Source: Burhinus oedicnemus (taxonomy: Eukaryota; Chordata; Aves; Charadriiformes; Burhinidae). Taken from it: a stretch of 64,000 bases of DNA. The stretch is from contig VFFE01007016.1 of NCBI GenBank assembly GCA_008921705.1, positions 864,387-928,386 on the forward strand. Direction: 5' to 3'. The notes beneath the pieces were generated by a model. The model had not been told where the DNA came from. It ran no database searches and saw nothing but the letters and a program-made list of their open reading frames with translations. Below, piece after piece: positions 39,001 through 51,538 of this stretch. The number at the start of each line of letters is the position of its first letter. Position 1 is the stretch's first letter. The translations under genes and the position numbers were made by a program.

Positions 39001-42000
39001 GAGAAGCACAAAGTGTTTTTGTGGGGTTTTTTAAAGTGATTCTTTCTCTTTGGGTAGAATTTCACAACTGATTTACTCTGGGTTTAGACTGAACACACCA
39101 ATAAGGACTGCTGCAGCAGAGGCCAGGCAAAACAGGATGCTGCAGCATTTTTTCTGGATACTGTCACTAGACATAACTAAAATCACTCAAAGCTCTAACA
39201 TCTTCAGAAGCAAGTACTGCCTACTCCTTCACAAAGTAGAATACACTCCTGAATATGGAATACAGTAAAGTTTCTTAAACACATTTTCCTTCACCGAAGG
39301 GTAACCTCTGTATTCACAACCCCTGCAAATCTGGCTTATTCCGCACCTCATATCTTAGAGAAACAGCCTCAGCTACTTACAGCATGCTCTGTTTCTGAGC
39401 AAGTCTGCAGGGACTGTCAGCTTTTCACTGACAAAAAACCCAAGTCAATGTTTCTCAGGTCATTCTCAAAGTTGCTCTTTTTTCTCCAACTAGTCCATAA
39501 AAGCCTAAAATATCCCACTCTGGATAGAACCAACTTCTTTCAATTTGTTTTTAATTCCTTTGAAGCTGCATGTCTAAGGCTGTCTTATCTGCATCATTAT
39601 TTTGCCTTTCCTACTCAGTACTTCTAAACATCCTCTTAAAAGCCTCTTTGGCTTTAATGCCATCTTCTCACAAACAGCAATGAAGAATTCAAGAAGGAAA
39701 CCAAATGGCACAACAGCCATAAAAAAGACAGACATTTTCCCAGTTTGTATTGTACTAGTACTAGTTGGCGAGGTTATCCAGGACTTCATTTTTCCCCTTA
39801 CTACAGTGACTGAAGACTGCTGAAAAAATCGTGACTAAATACACATGGCTGACTAGGATGGTTCTTTTTACCAGATGTCTGTCCCCTTCAGAAACTAAGT
39901 CAGGATGGTGCAAACGTTCTCAGCTTGTCTATGGCTTCAGGCCCAAAACGTAGTGGAAAGTACCATACTACAGCTACAGGGCTGGGGGAATTGAAGAGGA
40001 AGTAGAGAGGCAATACAGGAGAACACCATGTTCCTTCAATAATTACCAGTCACACCAGAGAGAGACCTTCCAAACCACAGTTGTGACAAAAAGGCAAACT
40101 ACTGTGAGGAAGCTGGTACTGATACTGTCAAAGCTTTTATTTTTTACGTAAGGGACTGCACTTGGCAGTATAAGCAACACGTCATCAAATTAAAAGATGA
40201 CACACACACACAGAGTACAAGTATGCCTTTGCACACGTGTGTACATGTGCAAATGTTCTCTATAAAATTGTGTGTGCACCCACTCAAAACACATGTACTT
40301 TCGAACACAGAGGGAAATGAGATTACCAGGAACAGATGACATGGAGATTGAAGGAGGTCTCTCGAGTGCTGCCGAGATCAGTTTCTTCTCTGTAATGTAA
40401 ACTGCAGAATCTGCTTTCTCACTTGGTGCACTGGACACAGAGGGCCTGCAAAAAGACATACTGCATAGAGTGAAGCACAGAATAGGAATTGCAGTCTGTC
40501 TTCAGAAGGTATGCTGAAAAGTTTCTTGTGTTGTTAGCCTCCAAGAGACAAAAGCTTATCACCTGCAGAAGTGAACTCAGACACTGAAGTGAGGTGACAG
40601 CTATGCAACTCTCCTTGTAACCACGGCAGCCAAAATTAAAAACTTACGGAGCAGTAAACCGTAAGAAAGAGAAAGGAAGTATTTTTCAAGACAGTCACCA
40701 TAAACCTAAGCCGTAAGCAAATCACTGCATTATTCCTGAGCTAAGTCATGACTATATGCAAGATGGTATTCTAGGTCTTCACTGTTCTTCCTCCGCATAA
40801 CCCCTAACTTTTACATCTCAGGGCTTCACATTGACTTACATTAAGCGAGCATACTAGCAATCAGTTTGATAGCAACTGTACCTCCTTTTTTTTTTTTTTT
40901 CCCTTCCCCCCGAAGAGTAACTATTTTACTTTACTTTTCCTCATTGTTATGGAAGAGGACATGCAACAGGATATGGGAAGACTACTGCCGCAACAAGAAA
41001 CCCTTTTATTTGCACACTCTTTGAATTTTTTCATGAGCAGGCTCTCCATTATATTTGTTGGAACAATGACCTTGTTCTTCCTCTCTGCTAAGGAACCCAC
41101 ACTAAAATTGTACTAAAAAAAATGACCCCTCTCCAGTAATAAACCAAATTTTGCTACAGCATGTTGCAGAAATATCTGTTCCTCACTTACCTCTCCTCAA
41201 GCAGTACTGTACGTGCTAAGTGAGCCCTGAAAATGGACTGGATGAATGTCACAATCTCATCTTTCTCCTTGCAATCAGAAGACAAGCTCAAGGAGTTTGA
41301 CATGGAAGACATGCTGCAGTTCTGCAAAGCAATCAAATTAAAGAAAACTTACCTTTTACAGGTTGCACAGAAGCTTGACAGAAGCTTTCACAATCTTACT
41401 CCTGATTGTGAAATTGGCAGTAGAGGAAATATTCCCATCTTTTGGTCTGCAGTCTTTAAGGTTCTATAAGACTAAATCAGCAGGAAATGCATATCTGATC
41501 ATCATACAAGCTTTGAAGATCTGTATTCAATTAATGAAAGAACAGACACCTGCAATGGAAGTTAATTTATTTTTCAAGAAGGAAACCTTTCGAGGTCGAA
41601 GGAGGTAAGGCAACCTTCATGACGGATATGTCTTCTGCTTGTATGAAGTATTCAGTCCTACTACATTGGGCCAGTTTACTGAAATAAAAGTGCATGTAAA
41701 GTGCAGCCAGATGGACAACCTGAATGGAGAATTACAAACTAACTTTAGCCTGCTAAAGGTCCAAAGGATGTTCATATGAGTTGGCAAATGATTTACAGAA
41801 ACTACATGTTTAATTGGTAAGGAATTTTTTTCTTATTCAGAACCGAGCAATCTGGAGCAAGTTTGATGTGACAGAGGACACTACAAGCCATTGGTTGAGC
41901 ACGCCACATGCAAGACTCTTAATTTGCAATCCAATCAAAGATGCTTTCCAAACTCTTATTTCTGAACTTCAGTGACAAAAGTGTGTTTATTACTACAATG

Positions 42001-45000
42001 ATTCAGTAGTGAACACTTGAGAGCAAGTACAGTTTTCAACAGCACTCTGAATTAAAAAGTTAAATGGTATGTCATTAGCTGATGGGAGAACAAGAAAAAA
42101 AGAGGAGACCTAGTTACAGTCCATAATGCAGAGAAGTTATAGCTTGACTTCTAAGAAAAACTGTGAACTAAAGATGATGGTAAGGAAGGCTAGGGAATGA
42201 GCTCGATATCTTTCTGGAATTACAGTGGTGCTGCCAACCAGTACATTAAAACAACATCACCATATAATTCAGAGAATTAAGTCTGGATTTACACAGTGAA
42301 CTAAATATAATGGGATGCCTGGATACCCATTTGCCCCAATAATTACCTTGCTGTGAGACTTTGCATCATGCATCCTGTTATTCAGTAACAGTTTTTGTCG
42401 AGCTAAGTGTCCTCTGAAAGCTGCCTGAAGCATTACAACTGCCTAGCATGGAAGGAAATAAGTAGATGTTAGCTCCTTTGAAAGATGGCAGCTATAAATT
42501 AAAACAAGAGTCCAGAGGGAAGAGGCACGTGGGGGAAATAACTTTTCCCTGTGCAATGGAAACTCTTTGATGCCTAGATATTTTCTTACGTTTGAGGGAT
42601 ATACACACATCCTCATTACTTCACAAGTACTTTACTGCAATCCAGAGAATCCCCAGCCTGTGACAACCCATTGACATACAACTCCATGGTTTAAATTCAA
42701 TCTGGGAGGTGTTTGTGATTGATCCTATCAAATGCAGTTAAGTTCTAGCTGCCAACACTAGCCTGTATTTCACAAATAGAGCAACATGCTCCCATTCCCA
42801 TATTAGATTCTGGCTACCCAGCAGGTAGCATCTGTGATGCTCTGGTACAATCAGAAATCAAGCCAAGTCTGGCATACCATTGTGGTGATTACGCTGAACA
42901 TAAGTCTTTCCTCTCTACTAAGAGATTTTTCTGGATTCTAATCAATAAAAAGCATCTAGACGTAAAACAGTATGTTTGCATCACATGGTTAGAATTTGTT
43001 CTAATTTCTGAAAGGAGGATTTTTAATGTTTTGGAAGAAACAAATGTAAGATGCTACATTGTGCTATTTGAAAAAAACAGTTTAATCAAAACCTTTATGC
43101 AAAACATCTATCAAAAAGTGACAAGTTTGTCAAAGTCAGTTTCTTCATAATACTCAGAGACGTTTCCTCTTAGCAAAGGCTTCAAATTCCCACTTCAAAT
43201 CTTTCTGAAGACTCACCATAGTGAAAGTGAAAGCATTGTTAGAATTATCTAAAATAGGAAAACTTTCCTGTTTGTTTGTATCAAATTTTGTTCAAAATTT
43301 TCAGAAGCATTCATCTTCCAGAAGGTACCAAGTATAGAACATTTGAGACCAAAAGGGGAACACTTTGACAAGATATATGAAACAAAACTGGGATATCAGA
43401 AGGTAGATCGTGAGCCAGCCTGAAGAACAAACATGATCTTGGTACAACAGTTCATATTACAATAAAACCTCTTTAAAAATAAAAAAGTTATTTGTTTGTG
43501 CTTTGATACAAATTAAATGTTTTACTGTTTTGTTGGGTGTCATAAACACACTCACCTCATCCAGAGCAATTTCTTCTTTCTGAAATGAAAAATGCTTAAG
43601 TTAATGCCACAAATATATACAAGTTCTATTTAATAAAGATTTTTCCAAATTTTTCCCAACAATTAAAACACGCAGAAAAACCTGTCCCACCTCTTCCTGA
43701 AAACTCAAACAAGAAATTTAAGGAAAAAACAAAGCTTTTCATCTTTGAAAGATGTGTGGATAGTTCTTTTGTCTTTAGTTTCCTAAGAAGCATTTACAAG
43801 ACCCACCCCACACCATATGTCCCATATGTGGAAAAAGCAGCATTATGTCGTTGCCCACAGAACAAAATTTAAGGTTAACACTTTTTTTCTAGATCATTTT
43901 GTCCTAGTTGAGTGTAACCCAATACATGAAACTTCCTGTATTGTTTGGAGGATTTCTGCAAGGGAAATTTAGCTTCTCAGTCATACTCCAAGGAAGCTGC
44001 TTTAAACACTGCTATGCTTCCTTAATTCTCTCCTCACCCAGACTCCCCCATTCAGAAACTGGCTGTCTCACAGTAGAAACAACAGCGTTCTAGGGAACAA
44101 AGACAAAAGAAGCAGCAGGGAGGACTTGAAAAAAAGCAGTGGAAGAGAAGATGGTGGTAAGGAATCATACTGGGAAGCACTGCTGCAGTTCCTGGAACCC
44201 AGCAGCAGGTTACCATAGATGCTAAAACAAGAGTAAGATTCAGAGACGGATGTCCTCACTGTTCCCTGATAGGAGAACCTCACCTTGTTTCGGTACGTCT
44301 TCCACTGTCTCTGGATGATTTTGGCTGCTTGTTCCTTCCTGTGATCTCCTATGCCTTTAACCGTGCAGACTGGTGAAGACTGCAAAGGAGAATCTGTAAA
44401 TTAGTACTCTAAAGACACAAGCTGGAATTCTATGAGGGAAACAGGTTACATATGACTCGGAAAACTCAGCACCAGAGTTGTTAAATGTTCATCCTGCCTG
44501 CAGAGTGGAAGGAAGTTAAAGAGGAAACTCTTAGTTCTGAATACTGCTCATATTCAAACTCATCATGTAGATGACTGTTACAGTGAAACACATTCTTGTT
44601 CCCATTTTAGCTGTTAGCAGAGCAAGGGGATGGAAATGTTTTCACTTACACATACTCCTGTTTTTCTATGCATTGCTAAAGCTCCAACAGTGGAACCCAT
44701 TGCTTTGTTGATCAGAAATGGTTTGTATGTTATCGACAGACTGAGAACAAATGTCAGGATACCTAATTTTGCAATTCTTCTGCAGGTAAGACTAGTATTA
44801 ATTAACTGGGGAGCTCTCATGGCTCATCCTGGCAACTGTGGCCCCATAATCATCCGTTTAAGCTTACTGATGAGTTGGCCATTATATGACACCAAGACGG
44901 AGTGCTTGTGTAAACTGGCATAACTCTACTCTTCTATCTCGAAGAAATTAACTAAAGGGAAAAAAAACCAAACCAAGCACAAAACAAGATTTTGTTCCAG

Positions 45001-48000
45001 TTATTTCTTCTGAGGTGTGGTTGTATATTCCACTTCTCACCATCTGATTCTTTTGATCCCTAATTATCCCATACTAATTGTCATACCTCACTTGCCAAAT
45101 GAAAGTTAACTGCAATGTTAAAAGACTAATTTGTTGGTGTAAAATTTTAAGTAGAGGAACAGGAGATTTTATGGACTCTGAAAAAACCCTCTTGATTCTG
45201 TGAAAAGGATTTATTTATAACCTAAAACCGTTGAGTTACAGGCTTAGGTTTAACAAATGGATCATGTTATATTAAAAATGACAACCTACTATTAAAATGA
45301 AAAATTGGTAGGAACTTAGTGATAATTACAAATAATGGGAACATTTCAATAAATGGATGGTTACTAGCCAAGAATATATATAGTCTGCAGAGGAAAAAAG
45401 GAGCTATTTGTTGGCTGTTTTTAAAGACTCAAGTTATTTGGTATTCAAAACATCATCTAGCATCCATCAGCCTATAACACACAAAAAAGAATCTAAAGAA
45501 CTGCACAGTATATCAAAACCCAGCACCCTCTTAAGCTAGTGGACATTTTTATTCATATTTTTTACTACCTGTATTTCAGGGTCTATTTACTTTTACGTAC
45601 AATCAAAACCCCCAGTAATAATTTTCAACTACCTTTTAGTGAAATGAGATTAACGTGACCCCACTGCATTGGAAAGCATGTCTGTCAGTGCCCATTCATC
45701 TCTACTGGCCAGTTACAATAATGTTTGGCAGAGTGATGGAAGATTGCAAAGATACCAAGTTCAGTCATATTTCACAAGAAAAACGCAACCCAGCCCCATT
45801 TAAGAATGTCCAGGGTTAACAGATGCACAATTATATTTATTAGACACTGGAAAATCCAGAAGAGTTTATGAATACCTCAACTCTACAAAAACTTCAATTC
45901 AAAGGAGAGAAGGGTTTATTTTATTGTATTGACATCATCCCTAATTCTTTACTCAAAGATTGTGTCCCATCAGCAGTGGAATTAAAAAAACCCCTTTATT
46001 TTCATGATGATTAGTGCTCTACATCCTGTAAACCTTCCCATGAAAAAGTACCCAGCTCCCATCCAAAGAAAAAGGCTAATAAATATTTTCTGACTGGACA
46101 GCACATGTGCCCTAACTGATCACTTGACCAGCATAAAAATCACTGAAAAAGGTTTTTTGTCTTTTGCCAGTCTGCCAGTGAGCACACTTACCTGTGTCTC
46201 TATCATTTATCTAACTGTCAGCTCCTACAAGAGCTCCCTTCCTCTACAAAATTGGACTGAAATTACCTAACGGGTTGAGATGTTATAAGAAGATATAAGC
46301 AAAACCACAAATGTATTTTTTTTTTCTTAGAAAGTAAGGCAAAAAAACCAAAACACTTATAAGTGTAAGCTTTTTGCAACATTCCACTGAATAAGAAAAA
46401 AGTGATAGTGGGGTGGATAATCATTAAGAGAACAGCTCCAAAATACCCCCAAGTTGCAGTGGTAATTACTGAAACAACCTATCACCAAACGCTGGGAATT
46501 AACTATCATTCAGACTCTCTATGACAAGATTTAATGACCCTCCAAAAAGACACAGCTAGCAGCTATTTAGACTACCAGTTCAATTTGCAATATATTATTT
46601 AGATGCAAGGGGGAAAACACCCAAAACAAACAAGCAAAAACCTGTGTCTGTACCTCATTAAGATTTTTCATTGTGTCTTCTGCCATTTGTCTCTTCTCTT
46701 CCTCCAATTTTGACTCCAACTTCCCTACTTTCTGTGTCAGGTTCTGGATTTCCTCGCTGTGATTGGAAAAGCAAAGATATTTATAGCTAGAAGTTTTCTG
46801 TTGTTCCTGCTTTGAATATACTGAACCTACTTCATAATACTTGGTTGCTTTGGTCTTTTTAAAGGCCAAAGTGGGAGACTGCTCAGGATAACATGATACG
46901 TATTCTCACAGTAGCAGACATGGAACATCAATTCTTAAGTTGTGATAGCACAGCTTTATGTTAACGTTTGGAGAAAAAAAAAAAATCCAAGGTTACAATG
47001 GTACCCTTGGTACTATAATAATGCACGTAGATCTGATGAGTGAGATATATGAAACTGTAGCAAAGTCCTTTCTTACAAAGCAATAATGAAATCACTAAAT
47101 CACTTTTTTTTTTTGCCACCCTTGCACAGGATTATTGTCAACAGTCATGCAAAATACATGAAGTAAATGGAATGACATATTGACAGGGGTCTAGAAGCGT
47201 AGGCTAAGATAAGGTAAAGGTACTACAGTTTTTCCTTAGAAAGAGAAAAACATGTCTCTGAGCCCAAGATGGCAGCTGTCTTTTTCTGTTTATCTTATTA
47301 ATTTTTATTATAATCTATACTTCTTAAGTCTTCCACTTCCTTTAAAACCACTCTATAGAATTCTTCTCCTAGTAACTTACTCCATTCCTCCAAAACAGTT
47401 CTGCTTAAATGAATTCTCAGACTCCTGCAGTTCAGATGCACTCCTATGGATTTTGAGTCACTTCAAAACAGAACTACACTTCAACAGACTTTTTTCTTGG
47501 TTCTGAAAGGATCTATTAGTACAAAGTATGATACCTTAAAGTCTGCTCTTCTGTAGTCTTTTCTTCCTTTTTATTTTGCCACTTCTGCAGCTCCAGCTCC
47601 ACTTCAGCCTTAGCCTGCAATAACTGCTTGATATCTAATCTATATATATAGGAAATAAAACAATACTTAAGATGTTCATACTTAAAAAAGTAGTTATTTT
47701 TTGTTTAAACTTCCAAATGAAAAGTTTCCTCAAATTTGTAAAGTAACTAAATGTTTAATTTTTCCTTTTCAACAAAATAAAATGCAAGCATACATTGTTC
47801 AGAAGCAAAGGCCTCTTCGCGTGCTCTCACTATGCCTTTTTGTTCAGGGGCGAGTTGACACAGGAGGCAGCATCTTATCAACAATACATAGTTGTGTGCA
47901 CATCTCTGCTCATGATCAGATTAACCTGCCTGCCCTTATGCGCTGGCACACCAAACGAGTCCAAGCAATACAAATTGCAAATCAATTGCTTACTGGGGAG

Positions 48001-51000
48001 AAAAGAAGTCACAGTGCATCATATGGCAGAAGGCAGGCTTAAATGAAGAAAGTGGTAGACCAGGACAAAACACGTTGAAAAAGCAAGACAAATTTTTACA
48101 GCAAAATGCTTCCAAGAAGTGCTGTGTAAAGTGACGCGTAACCCTTCAAAGGCTTTTCAGTGTGGCTGGCAAAAAAATGTGCCTTGAAAAATATGTTAGA
48201 AATAAGCAGAAATTTGCATTTTCCATCCTCGCACTGACTTTTTTTCTCCAATGTTAATTTTACAATGCTAGTAGGACTAGAAGAAGCTTTTGAAATAAAA
48301 GCTGAAGGGACCCTCAAAACTTGTTATCTTGCTGAAAGTGTGAAGGACTTATTACATTGTTTCATAACACGATAGGAAATAGTTAAATAATTCACATCCA
48401 CAAAAGAACACCTCAGACAAGAGTTGTGCTTACTCTTTATTGAGTAGGAGATTTTGAAGTGCCTTCCTATCACTCTTCAGTTTCTTCACTAGCTCTTGGA
48501 GGTGATGACATTCCTCAACACGGTCTACCTGTTGAGAGGCTGGATGATCCAGGTCTACAGAAGGCGAAGATGACACAGCAAGTAACTGTGATGACTCATT
48601 ATCTGCTGATGACACCCTGGTGTTCTCCATGGCACATACTTTCTAAACAGGACAAATTTACACAAAAAATACAAAAGAAAAAAGAAGAAGAAAATTAAAT
48701 TTAGCATAAAATAATTTTATTCAGGCCATGAAAAAAGATCAAATGGAAGTTAATTCTAAAATATGCATTTATATGTAACAAGTATGAGAAAACAAAAAAC
48801 AGAGGAAGGGCACATGGTACAGACATCAGTTTACATGTATAAGCCAGAATGCACAAGCCCAATACACCGAAAGACTACATGACAGGAGCACAAGCCAGTG
48901 ATTCAGCATTTTCTGCTCAAAGACAGGTAAGATGGCCACATGATTATGATCACTTACTTTTTCTAGTTCAGAAATCCGCCTCACCAGCCTCTGTCTGCTC
49001 CACTCACTATAATCTAAATACAATAGCAAAGCTTTAAACATGAAACTCTATCAGTGAGTCAACATTGTTCTTGCTTTTTGAGACTTCTCTCCATATAGAA
49101 AGACCATCTAAAGATCTCTGAAGCCCACCTTCAAATATGCAGCAAAGAAAAAATGAGAATAGGCTTCAAATATCTCACTTCTACGCCAATTAGCTCAGAA
49201 ACCAATATTCACATTCATCAGTTTCAACAACTGAAAAACAGTTTTCCAGTGAAATGTTAAATCTTCAGGTGATTCCAGTCCAGAATTTTCAGGGATAATA
49301 ATAAAGGAAACTCAGGTCTGACTGGAGCAGCATATCCAGAAGTTGGAGAGAGACTCCTGTAACAAACTTCTCATTCCAACTTCCGCCCCTCTTGCATATT
49401 CACCTTTGTAATAGCTCACTTATTTCTACCATTGTATGGTCCTGCTCCCAAGCACATCTTTCAAATGTACCTAAATCCCTTGCCCCATTTTCACCAACTT
49501 TTCAGCACGTACTTTTTGTTTTATTGGAAGGAGTAGAACTGCTCAGTACATGATCTAGATCTTCTTTCAGCCTCTGATTCTCATTCTGCAATTCCTGGAC
49601 GTTCCTCGATAATCTCAGGACAGCAGCATTCAGTGCCTTTAGTCGTTTTTGGGTATCTCTGCCCTCTGTACTTGGAAACAGGGTCAAAACCAGAAAGTTA
49701 ACTTAAAAGCAGAGAACAAAGAAGCAGCATTAAAAAGAGCGGAACAGCCTCACTATTCAAGTCAGCTGGCTAAGTTAACTGTCTCCGCTCCCCCCAATAG
49801 CATTTCTGAATATTTTTTACTTGAGGAAATATCTATTCCTTTAGGAAAAAACACTCAAAGACCATCTTGCTCAACACTTTCATAATTGTTTTAATTTACA
49901 TCAAAGAAAGAAGATACTTTGAAAGTTCATTTGTTACTTTTACTTACTCCCCCACTCTGTTTCATTAACAAATAAACAAATGTGTTTGTACGAGTTTTAC
50001 TTATTCAGTTTTCTATTTGTTTTGTTAACCAACCTTATAATGCTTTACCAGTGCTCCATGGACCACTGATTTAAAAACACTTATCTTCAGCCAATTGGGT
50101 GACTCCTCAAAAAAACCTGTTCAGCACAGAAAGCTAACCTGCATGCTCTGAATTGCTTTCTTTCACTTAACAAACAGATTGAGATTGGGAGAGAAGGCTA
50201 TACATAAATGGAGTAACTCTCAAATAAATCCAACATACAAGTGTATTTTCAGATAACTGTGAATGCTGGTCTAATGTAAAAGAAACCACTCCTGTGAAAG
50301 CAAACCCCAGAGAAATTTCTTTCTTCATTTAAGATACATTTCAACCAATGAAAGATTTGAAACAAATTTGAAGAATACAGCTAACATTGATGTGATGGGA
50401 ATAAAAGGCATCAAAAAAGGGAAAGCCTGCTATGTGTTAAAACTGTTTTAAATATATTACAGTGATTTTTCCTTTTTAATTTTTCTAATAAAAAGGGGAA
50501 GAAATCTCAGCTTCTAGATGCACAAAGTTGTAAAGTTTGTTCACAAAACATTTCTAGTGAGATAAAATACTTGTTCTTTATTGTTATGAGTAAAGTCTTG
50601 AAAACTTACTTTTGAAAACAAAAGTCTGAAGTAACTGACAGACCTACTTTTGGACAAATGCCACTGCCAATGACAATCACAGAACAGTTTGAGAAGGAAT
50701 CTTACATCCCATCCACTGCAATAATTACAAGGTAAAGGGGGAGATAGTCTACAGTTAGCATATCAGAGTGAAAAGCTGAATCTAATCTACCTTTTGGAAG
50801 TTAGAAGAAAATGAAGCCATCAAAACAAACAAATAAGGCTGTCCAGATGTCATGGATGACTGACTTATTCATACAGCTGTCCCAAACAGGAGGTAAGAAA
50901 AAAAATAAATCGTAAAAAACAAAACATAAACCACCACCAAAAACGGGAAGTGACAGAAATGATAGAAATCATAACCATATCACTGAGTGCCATTATTTTA

Positions 51001-51503
51001 GGCTCATCAAAACCTAAACTAAAGAATTGCAGACCATTTTGAGGACTTGAAATGTTGTTTAGTTTCTAGCTACAATTGGATACTACAGCTTCACATATAA
51101 ATAATCATATTTCAGCGCTAACACTGAAAAAGAGGAGCTAAATGCCATTCACTTCAGCCAGAAATAACGTAGACAAGCATCATGAAAGAAACACTCTCCT
51201 ACACCTCTTTCTATGTACCAGAGTCCTGACCTTCAACATCATTTATTATTTCAGCACTCATCCTCTCAAGTAGACACCGACAGTCACATAATGGAGAGAG
51301 ACTGCGCTGACCACTGCTTTTTGAAGCTATGAATAAATGAGGACAAGGAAGAGACCCCATGACTCATTTCCACCTGTAAATAAATTAGGTGTGATGGCTT
51401 ACAGCCTCGAGAGGCTAGTCACTGCATGCCTGAGCCAAAAGAGACAATTTTTTTTTTTTTTTTTTTTTTAAAACAGTGACAANNNNNNNNNNNNNNNNNN
51501 NNG

Positions 51504-51538
<35 letters not shown>

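Larger units (their letters stand above)
36062..40326 (-). other. Last IQCE intron (4.3 kb) with miRNA-like hairpin
   Basis: This is the longest IQCE intron and has GTAATC donor and TTTCAG acceptor ends on the minus strand. It holds a 36-bp tandem duplication (36826-36897), short T and G runs near 37930-37970, and the 77-nt inverted repeat at 38232-38308. I see no further coding exon, and the flanking phases need none. Confidence 0.85.

Noticed and set aside
50676..50735. Possible third CR1 end ('aatcacagaacagtttgag' and following bases)
   Set aside because: It resembles the start of reverse-complement CR1 tails, but only about 60 bases match loosely and no later CR1 blocks follow.
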